64,000 nt of DNA from CAWEDP01 sp963807925. Lineage in GTDB: Bacteria; Acidobacteriota; Vicinamibacteria; Vicinamibacterales; CAVVIG01. The first letter of the stretch is position 1, and each line of letters begins with the position of its first letter. The stretch covers positions 2,604,001 to 2,668,000 of the forward strand of contig CAWEDP010000002.1 of assembly GCA_963807925.1 (NCBI GenBank), written 5' to 3'. Below, piece by piece: positions 20,068-28,464 of the stretch. Position numbers and translations under genes: made by a program. The notes beneath the pieces are model-generated. The model did no database searches. It was given only the letters and a program-made list of their open reading frames with translations, and had not been told where the DNA came from.

Positions 20068-21072
20068 CTACAAATCGATGGTCAGCCGGTACGCGGTGTC
20101 GTTCGAGCAGACGACGAGGCCGCGATGCGGATCGAACGCGAGGCCGACCAGACTCGGGCCGGCGAGCACGAGCTCCGGCGGTCCCTCCGCGCCGAAGCGG
20201 TACAGCCCGCAGGTGCCGGCCAGCGCTTCGACCACCAGCAGCCGGCCCTGGCGATCCAGCGCGACGCCCTGCGGCCGGCCGAAGCCTTCGTAGCGCACGC
20301 TGACCGCGCCGTCGGGCGCCACGCGGTACACCGCGTCGTACGCCGACAGCGTCGGCGCCGTCACATACAGCGCCCCGTCCGGCGCGAGCGCCAGGTGAAA
20401 CGCGGCGACGCTCGGCCGGGAGCGTCGCGAACGGCTTCCGCCCGGCCGTGCGCGTCCAGCCGGAAGATCGTGCCGGATCGATCGCCGACATACAGCGTGC
20501 CGTCGGGCGCGAACGCCAGGCCGCACGCGACGCCGAGATCGGTCGCGAACGGCGTCGGCACGCCGTCGGCGCCCACGCGGTACACCGTCCCCTCGAACCG
20601 GCTCGAGACATACAGCCGGCTTCTGGCGATCGACGGCCATCGAGGTCGGGTTGACGATGCCCGACGAGAAGGTTTCGCGCGTGCCGTCTGGGCGCACGCG
20701 GAAGATCGACACCGGCACTTCCTGGCCGCGCGTCCCGCTGTAGGTCACATACAGATTGCCCTCGGCGTCGAACACCGGGTTGTCCACCTGGTGCAGGCCG
20801 GTCGCCAGCGGCGCGCCGGCGTTCAGCCGCACGGTCCCGTCGCTCGCCTCGCCGATCCTGATCGCGGCGGGGCCGCTGTCGGACACGGCCGGCACGAGGC
20901 AGCCGAGCCGCGTGGACGAGGCGAAGACGACGCGGGCCGGCTCCGGGCCGATGCGGACCTCGGGGAGCCGCGGGCCGTCGACCACGAACCCGGAACCCTC
21001 GACCGTGATCCGGCCGCCCTCGATGGCGGCCGCGGGACGAACGCTGCTGATATGGGGGGAAGAAGAAGACAT
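20068..21072 (-). pseudogene. IPT/TIG domain plus NHL beta-propeller protein, frameshifted
   Basis: The N-terminus (ISSVRPAAAIEGGRITVEGSGF) is an IPT/TIG immunoglobulin-like domain. The remainder is a six-bladed NHL/SMP-30-like propeller with repeated xxGLAFAPDGTLYVGDRSG, HLALAPDGALYVTAP and GVALDRQGRLLVVEAL motifs. No signal peptide is seen. Frames change near 20620, 20445 and 20425; all three fit +1 insertions, and together they return to the starting frame. With them removed the product is about 334 aa and intact. Probably a ligand-binding scaffold; function unknown. Confidence 0.7.
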
Positions 21073-21101
21073 TCAAGGTCCGGCGGCCGGCGCGCACCGC
21101 G

Positions 21102-21636
21102 TCAGGTATCGTCGAGCTCGACGTTCCAGTAGAGGTAGTCGCGCCAGCTTTCCGGCGCGTTGCGGATGCCGATCGTAATCCGGATCGCCGGCGCCGATTC
21201 GGGCCGCTGCGGCGCGCGCCGCAGGTGCATGCCGGCTTCCGACGGCGTGCGGCCGCCCTTCCGCCGGTTGCACGTGACGCAGCACGTGACGATGTTCTCC
21301 CAGTCCTTGCGGCCGCCCTGGGTGACCGGCACGACGTGATCGAAGGTCAGCTCGTTGGTCGGAAACGGATCGCCGCAGTATTGACAGGTGTGGTTGTCGC
21401 GCGCATAGATATTGGCGCGCGAGAACGGCACGTAGTCGAAGCGGCGCTTGATCTTGATGTAGCGCAGCAGGCGAATGACCGACGGCAGCTTGATGCTGAA
21501 GGTGACACGCGCGGATTTCACGGTCGTAGACGTCGATGACCTCGACCTTCCCCTGGCACAGCAGCGTAATCGCTTTCTGCCAGTGGACGATCTTGAGCGG
21601 TTCGTAGGTGGCGTTGAGCAGCAGCGTCTGTTCCAT
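21102..21636 (-). pseudogene. HNH endonuclease family protein with one frameshift
   Basis: The two pieces MEQTLLLNATYEPLKIVHWQ and KAITLLCQGKVEVIDVYDRE (first frame), then VTFSIKLPSVIRLLRY onward (second frame), form one protein of about 178 aa. The HNH/zinc core is CQYCGDPF, LTFDHVVPVTQGG and WENIVTCCVTCNRRKG. This is the widely distributed small HNH nuclease found as a single-copy gene in many soil and delta-type bacteria. One extra base near 21520 breaks the frame; removing a T in GCGCGTGTCACC restores it. Confidence 0.8.
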
Positions 21637-21758
21637 GTGGCACGTCGGGCCGTCAGCCGAACCGTGTCATGAATTCTGCATGACGCGCGCGAGAAGTGTC
21701 AAGACAGTGACGCTGTAAACGTCTCGAAACACGGAGGGTTAGCCGCCGGCCTGGATCG

Positions 21759-22412
21759 ATGGCGGCGCGGCCGATACAACGCCTGATGAGGACCCTTTGC
21801 ACCTGTTTGGTCGCCGGGCTGGCGCTGACCGCCTGGGCGTGCGCCTCGACCGGCGCCGTGCCGCGCCCCTTCCCGATGCCCGGACCCCGAACGCCGGCGT
21901 CGCCGTCTCCGCCGGCCGGGCCGTCGGGCGGTCGGGGGACGCCGGCGGGCCGCGCCGCGAACCGTCCGGCCTCGCGGCCCGGGACCGTCGACATGTACGC
22001 GGTCACCGGCACGGCGCTCACGCTGCGCGGGGTGCCGTACCGCAACGGCGGCGCCGACCTGACCGGCTTCGACTGCAGCGGCTTCACGCAGTACGTCTTC
22101 GGCCGGCACGGCATCGCGCTACCGCGCGACGTGAAGGATCAGTTCGCGGTGGGGAACGCGGTCTCGCGCGACGACATCGCGGCGGGCGATCTGGTGTTCT
22201 TCACGACGGTGGCGCCGGGCGCGTCGCACGTCGGCATCTCGCTCGGCGGCGACGAGTTCGTGCACGCGCCGAGCTCGAGGGGCGTCGTCCGCGTCGAGCA
22301 CCTGAGCAGCTGCGTACTGGTCGCCGCGATTCCTCGCGGCGCGACGCCTCGCGCACTGACGCGTGCGGCCGGCAAACGCGGTCGATTCGCGATTGTGAAT
22401 GCCGAATCGTGA
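21759..22412 (+). CDS. NlpC/P60 family cell-wall hydrolase, lipoprotein (217 aa)
   Basis: A lipoprotein signal ends at WAC (CLVAGLALTAWAC), followed by a Pro/Ser/Gly-rich linker of about 55 residues and an NlpC/P60 domain. The catalytic cysteine is in DLTGFDCSGFTQYVF, the histidine in APGASHVGISLGG, and the third polar residue in HAPSSRGV. Such enzymes cut peptidoglycan stem peptides (gamma-D-Glu-DAP type). The ATG at 21786 gives a cleaner signal peptide and may be the true start. This is one of the few unbroken genes in the frameshift-rich segment. Confidence 0.88.
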   Translation: MAARPIQRLMRTLCTCLVAGLALTAWACASTGAVPRPFPMPGPRTPASPSPPAGPSGGRGTPAGRAANRPASRPGTVDMYAVTGTALTLRGVPYRNGGADLTGFDCSGFTQYVFGRHGIALPRDVKDQFAVGNAVSRDDIAAGDLVFFTTVAPGASHVGISLGGDEFVHAPSSRGVVRVEHLSSCVLVAAIPRGATPRALTRAAGKRGRFAIVNAES

Positions 22413-22422
22413 GCCGCCCGGC

Positions 22423-23238
22423 TCACGCGGCTCGCACGCGCAGCACGCCGCCGCCGCCGGCCATGAATTGGCGCACTCTGCAGATCGTGTTCGGTGTACT
22501 CGGTCGGCTGGTGCGTGACGCGCAGCGGCTCGATCGGCGACGCCGGCCGCGTCGGATTCCGACACGCGCTGCACGGCGGCCCGCTCGATGTAGCGCTGAG
22601 GAAACGACGGGAACGTGCGGAACGTCGTCGCCAGAACGCCGCCGTGCCGCCGTTCGAGCTCGTCGAAATCCCGCCGCAGGAAATCGTAGACGGCCGGATC
22701 GGGCCGCGACGCCAGATAGAGCGCCACCATGTCGGCCACCTGCTCGAAGAACTGATCGCCGTGGCAGTTGGCCGAGTAGGTGCCGTCCTCGCGCTCGATC
22801 CGGCGGATGCCGCTCGTAGGCCGGGATCGATGTGATACAGCTCGTGCACGACCGTGTCGAGCTTGGCCATCCACCGCTCCGCGCCGGGATAGAAGCGCTC
22901 CTTGCGCGTCCGGTCGAGCGACTGATCGCAGAAGCGCGGCAGCGTGAACGAGATCATGTACTTGATCGGCCGCCCGCCGAGCACCACGTCGGCGACTTGG
23001 TGACGAACCACTCCGAGCGCCGCGTGATGCCGCCCGTCGTGCGATCGCGCCAGAAGTAGTAGCCGTCTCGCTCGGCGGCAGCGTCAGACAGTGGCAGGTG
23101 GCGAACGCGCCTTCGGCGTCGGTTCGACCCGACGCGGGCGAACACGAGCACGTTCGACATGTCGATGAAGGACAGCGCAGGGACGCGCGGCGACGATGTC
23201 CCGCATCAGGTCCGTGAGCCGTTCGGTGTAGTTGATCA
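22423..23238 (-). pseudogene. Putative HExxH metalloprotein, heavily frameshifted
   Basis: Across several frames the protein reads MINYTERLTDLMRDIVA, then FIDMSNVLVFARVG, GYYFWRDRTTGGITRRSEWF, VLGGRPIKYMISFTLPRF, a zinc-protease-like HELYH in KLDTVVHELYHIDP, ANCHGDQFFEQVADMVALYL and an end QFMAGGGGVLRVRAA. The start is ATG at 23238 and the stop at 22423. At least five indels are needed, including two that look like deletions. HExxH plus a later histidine-rich segment suggests a metal site, perhaps a peptidase or a wss/SprT-like domain, but I do not recognise the family firmly. Confidence 0.55.
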
Positions 23239-23406
23239 TGCGCGCTCGCACTACACGAAGGTCCGCGCGGACAACACGGGCACCGTTTCCTGGGGGAATG
23301 GCGCGGCCAGTCTGTGTTCTCTCCGAGAATATCGGATTATCGGAACGCGCCCGAGAGACCGTCAAGCTCAGCCAGTGCAATAACATGCAGCGATCGGCAG
23401 CGCCGG

Positions 23407-24147
23407 CTACCGCGCGTCGGCGGCATCGGCGGCATCCGCGGCGTCGGCGTCCGGCGGGGCGACCGCGCCCATCCGCCGCAGGATCAGTCTGCTGGCGGCG
23501 AAGCAGCCGCGCGGTGGGATGGGCGGGATTCATCACGCGCGGATTGACGATGCACGCGGCGAGCGCGCGCCGCCTCGACCGGATCGAGCGCCGCCGCGGC
23601 TGACGTGAAAGTAGGTGCGCGCGGCCGCCTCGACGCCGTACACGCCGTCGCCCCACTCGATGACGTTCAGGTACAGCTCGAGGATGCGCGCCTTCTTCAG
23701 CTCGGCCTCGAGCCGCCGCGCGATGATCAGCTCGCGCAGCTTGCGCGCCGGGTTCTTCGACGGCGACAGATACAGGTTCTTCGCGAGCTGCTGGGTGATC
23801 GTGCTGCCGCCGCGCAGAAACCGTCCGCGCGCCCAGTCCGCCTCGATCGATTCCTGCAGCTGCTCGACATCGATGCCTTCGTGCTGCCAGAACGCGTCGT
23901 CTTCGGCGACGAGGACGGCGCGCTTGAGATCCCGTGAGATGCGGCGGTACGGCACCCATTGCTGCACGCGCCGCGGCCGATGCCCCTGCGCGCGCGCCTC
24001 CCCGGCCCGCAGCTCGATGAAGGCGGTCGTCGCCGGGTTCTTCGTGCGCAGCGGACGCACGTCGGGCAGCGTCACGTACAGGTAGACGAGGTAGCCGAAC
24101 GCGAGGCCGGCGGCTCCGAGCGCGATGCGGGCGATCGTGCGCAGCAT
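23407..24147 (-). pseudogene. mtgA: Monofunctional biosynthetic peptidoglycan transglycosylase, frameshifted near the 3' end
   Basis: MtgA polymerises lipid II glycan chains. One N-terminal TM helix (IARIALGAAGLAFGYLVYLY) is followed by the GT51 domain: LVAEDDAFWQHEGID (catalytic Glu), LRGGSTITQQLAKNLYLSPS, RKLRELIIARRLE and LELYLNVIEWGDGVYGVEAAA. The frame is lost at about 23605 and recovered after three +1 insertions, giving ACIVNPRVMNPAHP and an Ala/Asp-rich tail ending at 23407. ATG at 24147 is preferred to GTG at 24153. Confidence 0.85.
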
Positions 24148-24162
24148 GAACACCGGTGGACG

Positions 24163-24429
24163 TCAGGGGCCCGCGATCGCGTTCAGCAGTACGGTGGCCG
24201 CGCCGCCGCCGCCGACGACGTCGCTGAACGGCCGCTCGATGCGGGAGCTGAAGTGCTCCTCGGCGCCGATGTCGTTGAAGACCCGGACGCGGATGCCGTC
24301 GGCCGGCAGGAGGTTCCCCTGCCGCTCTACTCGCAGCTCGACTTCGCCGGTCAGGTACTCGTAGGTGAAAAACAGGTCCGGGTCGCCGGGCAGTCGCGTG
24401 ACCTCGCCCTCGATCCCGTTTGGTGACAC
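24163..24429 (-). CDS. Small protein of unknown function (88 aa)
   Basis: GTG at 24429 is preceded by a perfect AAGGAGG Shine-Dalgarno 5 bp upstream, so this is a real gene. It has no signal peptide or TM segment. The sequence suggests beta structure (DLFFTYEYLTGEVELRVER, ADGIRVRVFNDIG) with a glycine-rich C-terminus. It precedes mtgA by 15 bp and may be cotranscribed. No family recognised. Confidence 0.65.
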   Translation of the reverse strand: MSPNGIEGEVTRLPGDPDLFFTYEYLTGEVELRVERQGNLLPADGIRVRVFNDIGAEEHFSSRIERPFSDVVGGGGAATVLLNAIAGP

Positions 24430-24495
24430 GTCGACCTCCTTTTGTTATGACGCCAACGGGCATCCTGGCTGGCGTCCGCGCAGGCGATGAGCGCC

Positions 24496-24547
24496 GTCCG
24501 GCTGAAGCCGGCCACGACACCCTGGGCCGGCTGAAGCCGGCCACTAC
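24496..24547 (-). repeat. Two copies of the interspersed palindromic repeat
   Basis: GTCCGGCTGAAGCCGGCC (24496-24513) and GGCCGGCTGAAGCCGGCC (24525-24542, then ACTAC) are inverted-orientation relatives of the 20043 palindrome, 11 bp apart. They lie between the aminotransferase stop and the small 88-aa gene. Confidence 0.8.
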
Positions 24548-24562
24548 GGATGTCCGCTGTCG

Positions 24563-25679
24563 CTACGCCGTCGTGCGGTGGCGGCCCTGCTTGGCCATCG
24601 CCTGATCGAGCGCGCCGAGGAGCAGGACGATGAGCCGCGGCGTGGAGCTGGCGCCCATCAGGCCGATGCGCCAGATCCTGCCCGCCAGCGGCCCGAGGCC
24701 GGCGCCGATCTCGATGCTGTACTCCTCCAGTAGTTGCCGCCGCAGCGCGGCGTCATCGATCCCCTCGGGAATCCGGACGGCGTTCAGCGTCCACAGCCGC
24801 TCGCCCTCCGCCGGCAGCACCGACAGCCCCATCGCCTTCAGCCCCTGCAGGAACGTCCGGTGGTTGCGCTCGTGCCGCGCCCAGCGCGCCTCCAGCCCCT
24901 CCTCCTCGACGATGGCGAGCGCCTCGTCGAGCGCGCAGACGAGCGCCGACGACATGGTGTGGTGATACTTTCGGCGCAGCCAGTAGTCCTCGAGGAGCCG
25001 CAGATCGAAGTAGAAGCTGCGGCACGCGACGCGCCGCTCGAGCGCGCGCGGCCCGAAGACGACCGGCGCCAGCCCTGACGGCGCGCCGAGGCATTTCTGC
25101 GTGCAGCTGTAGCACGCGTCGATGCTCCAGGCGCCGACCTCGAGCGGATGGCCGCCGAACGAGGTGACCGCGTCCACGATGGTCAGCGCGCCGTGCTCGC
25201 GCGCAACCGGCGCGAGCCGATCGACCGGATTGAGGACGCCGGTGGACGTCTCGGCCTGCACCATCGCGACGATGTCGGCGCGCCCGGCGGCGAGCGCCGC
25301 GCGCAGGCGATCCGGATCGCAGGCGCGTCCCCACTCCACCTCGAGCCGCCGGACCGCGGCGCCGTAGCGCTCGCACATCTGCGCGAGCCGATCGCCGAAA
25401 TAGCCGGTCACCACCACCAGCACGCGCGTGCCGTCCCCCACCAGGTTCGCGACGACCGCCTCCATGCCGGACGTCCCGGTGCCCGAGATGGCCAGCGCCA
25501 GCGACCCTTCCGGCGCGCGGAACAGTCCGCGCCAGCCGGGCGCGCACGTCGTCCATGAGCGCGATCATCAGCGGATCGAGATGGCCGACGGTGGGCGCGG
25601 CCATCGCGCGCATCACGCGCGGCGCGGTCATGCTGGGGCCGGGACCGAGCAGGATGCGATCGACGTCAGGAACCAGCAT
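24563..25679 (-). pseudogene. Alanine-glyoxylate/serine-pyruvate type aminotransferase with one frameshift
   Basis: The N-terminal part MLVPDVDRILLGPGPSMTAP ... APTVGHLDPLM is the signature of fold-type I class V aminotransferases of the AGT/SPT group. After one +1 insertion near 25525 the main frame continues with SGMEAVVANL-like sequence, VVTGYFGDRLAQMCERYG, AETSTGVLNPVD, VDAVTSFGGHPLEV and the PLP-lysine segment CYSCTQKCLGAPSGLAPV. The total is about 371 aa. It is last in a minus-strand operon after an ABC transporter and a DapA-like aldolase, so it probably deaminates an imported amino compound. Confidence 0.85.
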
Positions 25680-26569
25680 GAACGTGGGCCTCTTCGAACG
25701 GGGAGAGCGCCGCCAGGATCTCGGGCACGACGGCGGCGTCGAGCGGCAGGAGCGGCGGACGCGGGTTGCCCGCGTCGCACCCGACCAGTGTGAGCGCCGC
25801 CTTCAGTCCGGGGACGCCGTGAACGGAGCCGAGCAGCCGCGCCGGCGGCACGAGTTGCCGTTGAAGCGACGCCGCCTCGTCGCGGCGTCCGGCCCGCGCG
25901 AGCCGGTACAGCCGCACGCACGCCTCGGGCAGGACGTTGGCCAGAGCGAGGATGCCGCCCGCGGCGCCGGCCTCGAGCGCGTCAAGAAACGTGGACGCCG
26001 ATCCGGCCAGCAGCGTGAAGCCCGGCGACACAACCGACGCGAGCGCCGCCAGCCGCGCGACGTCGCTGTTGGATTCCTTCATGCCCGCGATGTTGGGATG
26101 CTCCGCGAGCCGCGCCACCGCGTCCACCGGCAGCGTGACGCCGGTGACGCCGGTGAAGTTGTAGAGCAGCACCGGGACCGGCGACCGGTCGGCGACCGCC
26201 CGGTAGTGGCGCACGAACGCGTCGGCCGTCATCTGCGCCTTGTAGAAGCCGGGCGTGCGGACCAGGACGGCGTCGGCGCCGAGCGACGCGGCGCGCCGGG
26301 TCGCGTCCACCGCCGCGCGGCGTCGATTCGCGGCCGGTCCCCACGATGAACGTCCGATCCCGCGGCACCGCCTCGCGCGCAATCGCCACCACGCGATCGG
26401 ATTCGTCCTCGTCGAGGAACGCGGCTTCGCCGGTGGATCCGAGAACGACGAACCCAGCGAGCGGCGTCTTCACCCATCGTCCGATCGCCGCGCGCAGCCG
26501 GCGTTCGTCGATGTCGCCGCCGTCGTCGAAGGGCGTCGGGATTGGCGCGAGCACGCCGTCGAGAGTCAT
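25666..26569 (-). pseudogene. DapA/NAL-family aldolase with one frameshift
   Basis: The TIM-barrel lyase motifs are present: GVLAPIPTPFDDGGDID at the start, VVLGSTGEAAFLDEDE, PVLLYNFTGVTGVTLP (tyrosine of the catalytic site) and the Schiff-base lysine in PNIAGMKESNSD. It is therefore a pyruvate-type class I aldolase or dehydratase. It is unlikely to be the lysine-pathway DapA because it lies in a transporter/aminotransferase operon. One +1 insertion near 26335 breaks the frame. The 3' end overlaps the aminotransferase start by 14 bp. Confidence 0.85.
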
Positions 26570-26573
26570 CCCC

Positions 26574-27563
26574 TCATTGTAGACGACGGCCGCTGTCGGC
26601 GAGGGCCGCCCGGCCGTCCACGATGAGGTTGATCCCGAGCACGAACACGAAGATGGCCGCGGCCGGACAGAGCAGCCACGGAAAGTCCGCGAACGTCCGC
26701 ACGTTCGACGCCTCCTGCAGCATCGTGCCCCAGCTCGCGCTCGGCTCGCTGAAGCCGAAGCCGACAAACGACAGCGTCGCCTCGGCGACGATGAACGCCG
26801 GCACGAGCGTGGTGAACTGCACGCCGGCGTAGCCGCGCGCCGCCGGCAGCAGGTGGCGCACGAGCACGCGCGCGTGGCCGGCGCCGAGCGCCGCCGCCGC
26901 CGCCGCGTACTCCGACCGCCGCTCGCCGCGCACGATGCCGCGCACGCCGCGCGACACGATGGGCGCGCCGAGGATCGCGAAGATGACCATCAGCAGCACG
27001 AACACCGTGGACGCGCCGAGCGAGGGCGGCAGCGCCGCGCGCAGCGCCAGCGCCACGTACATCGCCGGCAGCACCATCACCAGGTCCACGCCCCGCATCA
27101 GCACGTCGTCGGCCGCGCCGCCCGCGTAGCCGGCCAGGCCGCCGAGGACCGTGCCGATGAGCACCGCGCCGAGCGCCGCCGCCATCGACAGCGCAATCGA
27201 CGTGCGCGCGCCGTAGAGCAGCCGGCTGAACACGTCGCGGCCGTAGCTGTCGCTCCCGAGCAGCAGCAGCGGCGCCGCCTCGTCGTCGGACGAGGCGACC
27301 AGGTGGCCGCCGCGGAACCACGCGAGCGGCGCCGACGCGCGCGCGTCCAGCTCGTAGCGCTGTTCCAGGCGGCTGGCCAGCTTCCACGGGCGGACGAACG
27401 GCGCGCGCAGGCGGCCGCCGTCGAGGACGCGCGGCACGGTCGGCGGCGCGTTGAGCAGATCGGGGAACCGCTGGTCGATGGCGTGCGGCGCCAGCCAGGG
27501 GGCGCCGGCCGCGCCGGCGAGCACGAGCGCGACCAGCGCCGCGCCGGTCCTACTCGCGGGCAC
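26574..27563 (-). CDS. Peptide/opine-type ABC transporter permease, DppC-like (329 aa)
   Basis: This is a multi-TM permease with an unusually long periplasmic stretch between TM1 and TM2 (residues about 30-95, ending LLLGSDSYGRDVFSRLLYGAR). It contains the EAA-like loop RGVRGIVRGERRSEYAAAAAALGAGHARVLVRHLLP, broken here by family-typical glycine. LGSDxxGRDVFSR is diagnostic for DppC-type subunits. It starts 14 bp inside the partner permease and precedes the aldolase by 4 bp. No ATPase gene is in the cluster, so it must be supplied elsewhere. Confidence 0.9.
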   Translation of the reverse strand: MPASRTGAALVALVLAGAAGAPWLAPHAIDQRFPDLLNAPPTVPRVLDGGRLRAPFVRPWKLASRLEQRYELDARASAPLAWFRGGHLVASSDDEAAPLLLLGSDSYGRDVFSRLLYGARTSIALSMAAALGAVLIGTVLGGLAGYAGGAADDVLMRGVDLVMVLPAMYVALALRAALPPSLGASTVFVLLMVIFAILGAPIVSRGVRGIVRGERRSEYAAAAAALGAGHARVLVRHLLPAARGYAGVQFTTLVPAFIVAEATLSFVGFGFSEPSASWGTMLQEASNVRTFADFPWLLCPAAAIFVFVLGINLIVDGRAALADSGRRLQ

Positions 27564-28464
27564 GCGGATCCACCACCGCCAGGACGACGTCGGACACGAG
27601 CGTGCCGCACGCGAGGAAGAGGGCGCCCGTGGCGGCGCAGCCGGCCACCAGGAACACGTCGCGCGCGCGCAGCGCGTCGAGCATCAGGCGTCCCAGGCCG
27701 GGCCACGACGTCACCATCTCGACGGCGAACGATCCGCTGAGGAGCGACGCGCTCACCAGGCCGTACACCGACGCCACCGGCCTGAGCGCCGCCTTGAGGC
27801 CGTCGCGCCACAGCAGCCGCCGGCGCGGCACGCCGCGCGCCACCGCCGCGACGATGAAGCGCTCGCCCATCACCTCGCGCGTGGCCTGCGACTGGACGCG
27901 CTCGAACATGGCGGCAATCGGCAGCGCCAGCGCCATGGCCGGAATCACCAGGTGGCTGCCGGTGCCGAGGCCGCCAATCGGCAGCCAGCCGGTGCGCGCC
28001 GCGACGAACACGAGAAAGAGAGAAGTGACGAGCGGCGGCATCGAGAGGAGCAGCACCGACACCGTGCGAACGACGGCCGGCGCCACGCCGCCCTGGCGGC
28101 TGCCCGTGAAGATGCCGAGCGGCAGGCCGACCAGCGTGGCGGCGGCGAGCGCGGCGACGGCGAGGAGCGCCGTGTTGCGCGCGCGCTCCGGGATGAGATC
28201 CGCGACCGGCCGATCGTAGGCGAGCGAGCGGCCGAAATCGAACCGGACGGCGCCGGCGAGCCAGCGCGCGTACTGCTCGACGATCGGCCGATCCAGCCCG
28301 TAGCGCGCCCGCATCTCCTCGCGCTGCCGGCTGAGGCCGCCGATGCCTGTCGTGCCGGCGGCGAAATCCCCCGGCGCCAGGCGCGTGAGGACGAGCGACG
28401 CGGACGAGACCAGCCACACCAGGGCGACGGCAAACGCGAACCGCCGCGCCAGGTACGCCGTCAT
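27550..28464 (-). CDS. Peptide/opine-type ABC transporter permease, DppB-like (304 aa)
   Basis: The N-terminus MTAYLARRFAFAVALVWLVS and the segment REEMRARYGLDRPIVEQYARWL are typical of DppB permeases. The EAA loop is ATREVMGERFIVAAVARGVPRRRLLWRDGLKAAL. The last TM block and the VVDPRARE end are also typical. The start overlaps the substrate-binding protein stop by ATGA. The order binding protein-DppB-DppC is standard. Confidence 0.9.
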   Translation of the reverse strand: MTAYLARRFAFAVALVWLVSSASLVLTRLAPGDFAAGTTGIGGLSRQREEMRARYGLDRPIVEQYARWLAGAVRFDFGRSLAYDRPVADLIPERARNTALLAVAALAAATLVGLPLGIFTGSRQGGVAPAVVRTVSVLLLSMPPLVTSLFLVFVAARTGWLPIGGLGTGSHLVIPAMALALPIAAMFERVQSQATREVMGERFIVAAVARGVPRRRLLWRDGLKAALRPVASVYGLVSASLLSGSFAVEMVTSWPGLGRLMLDALRARDVFLVAGCAATGALFLACGTLVSDVVLAVVDPRARE

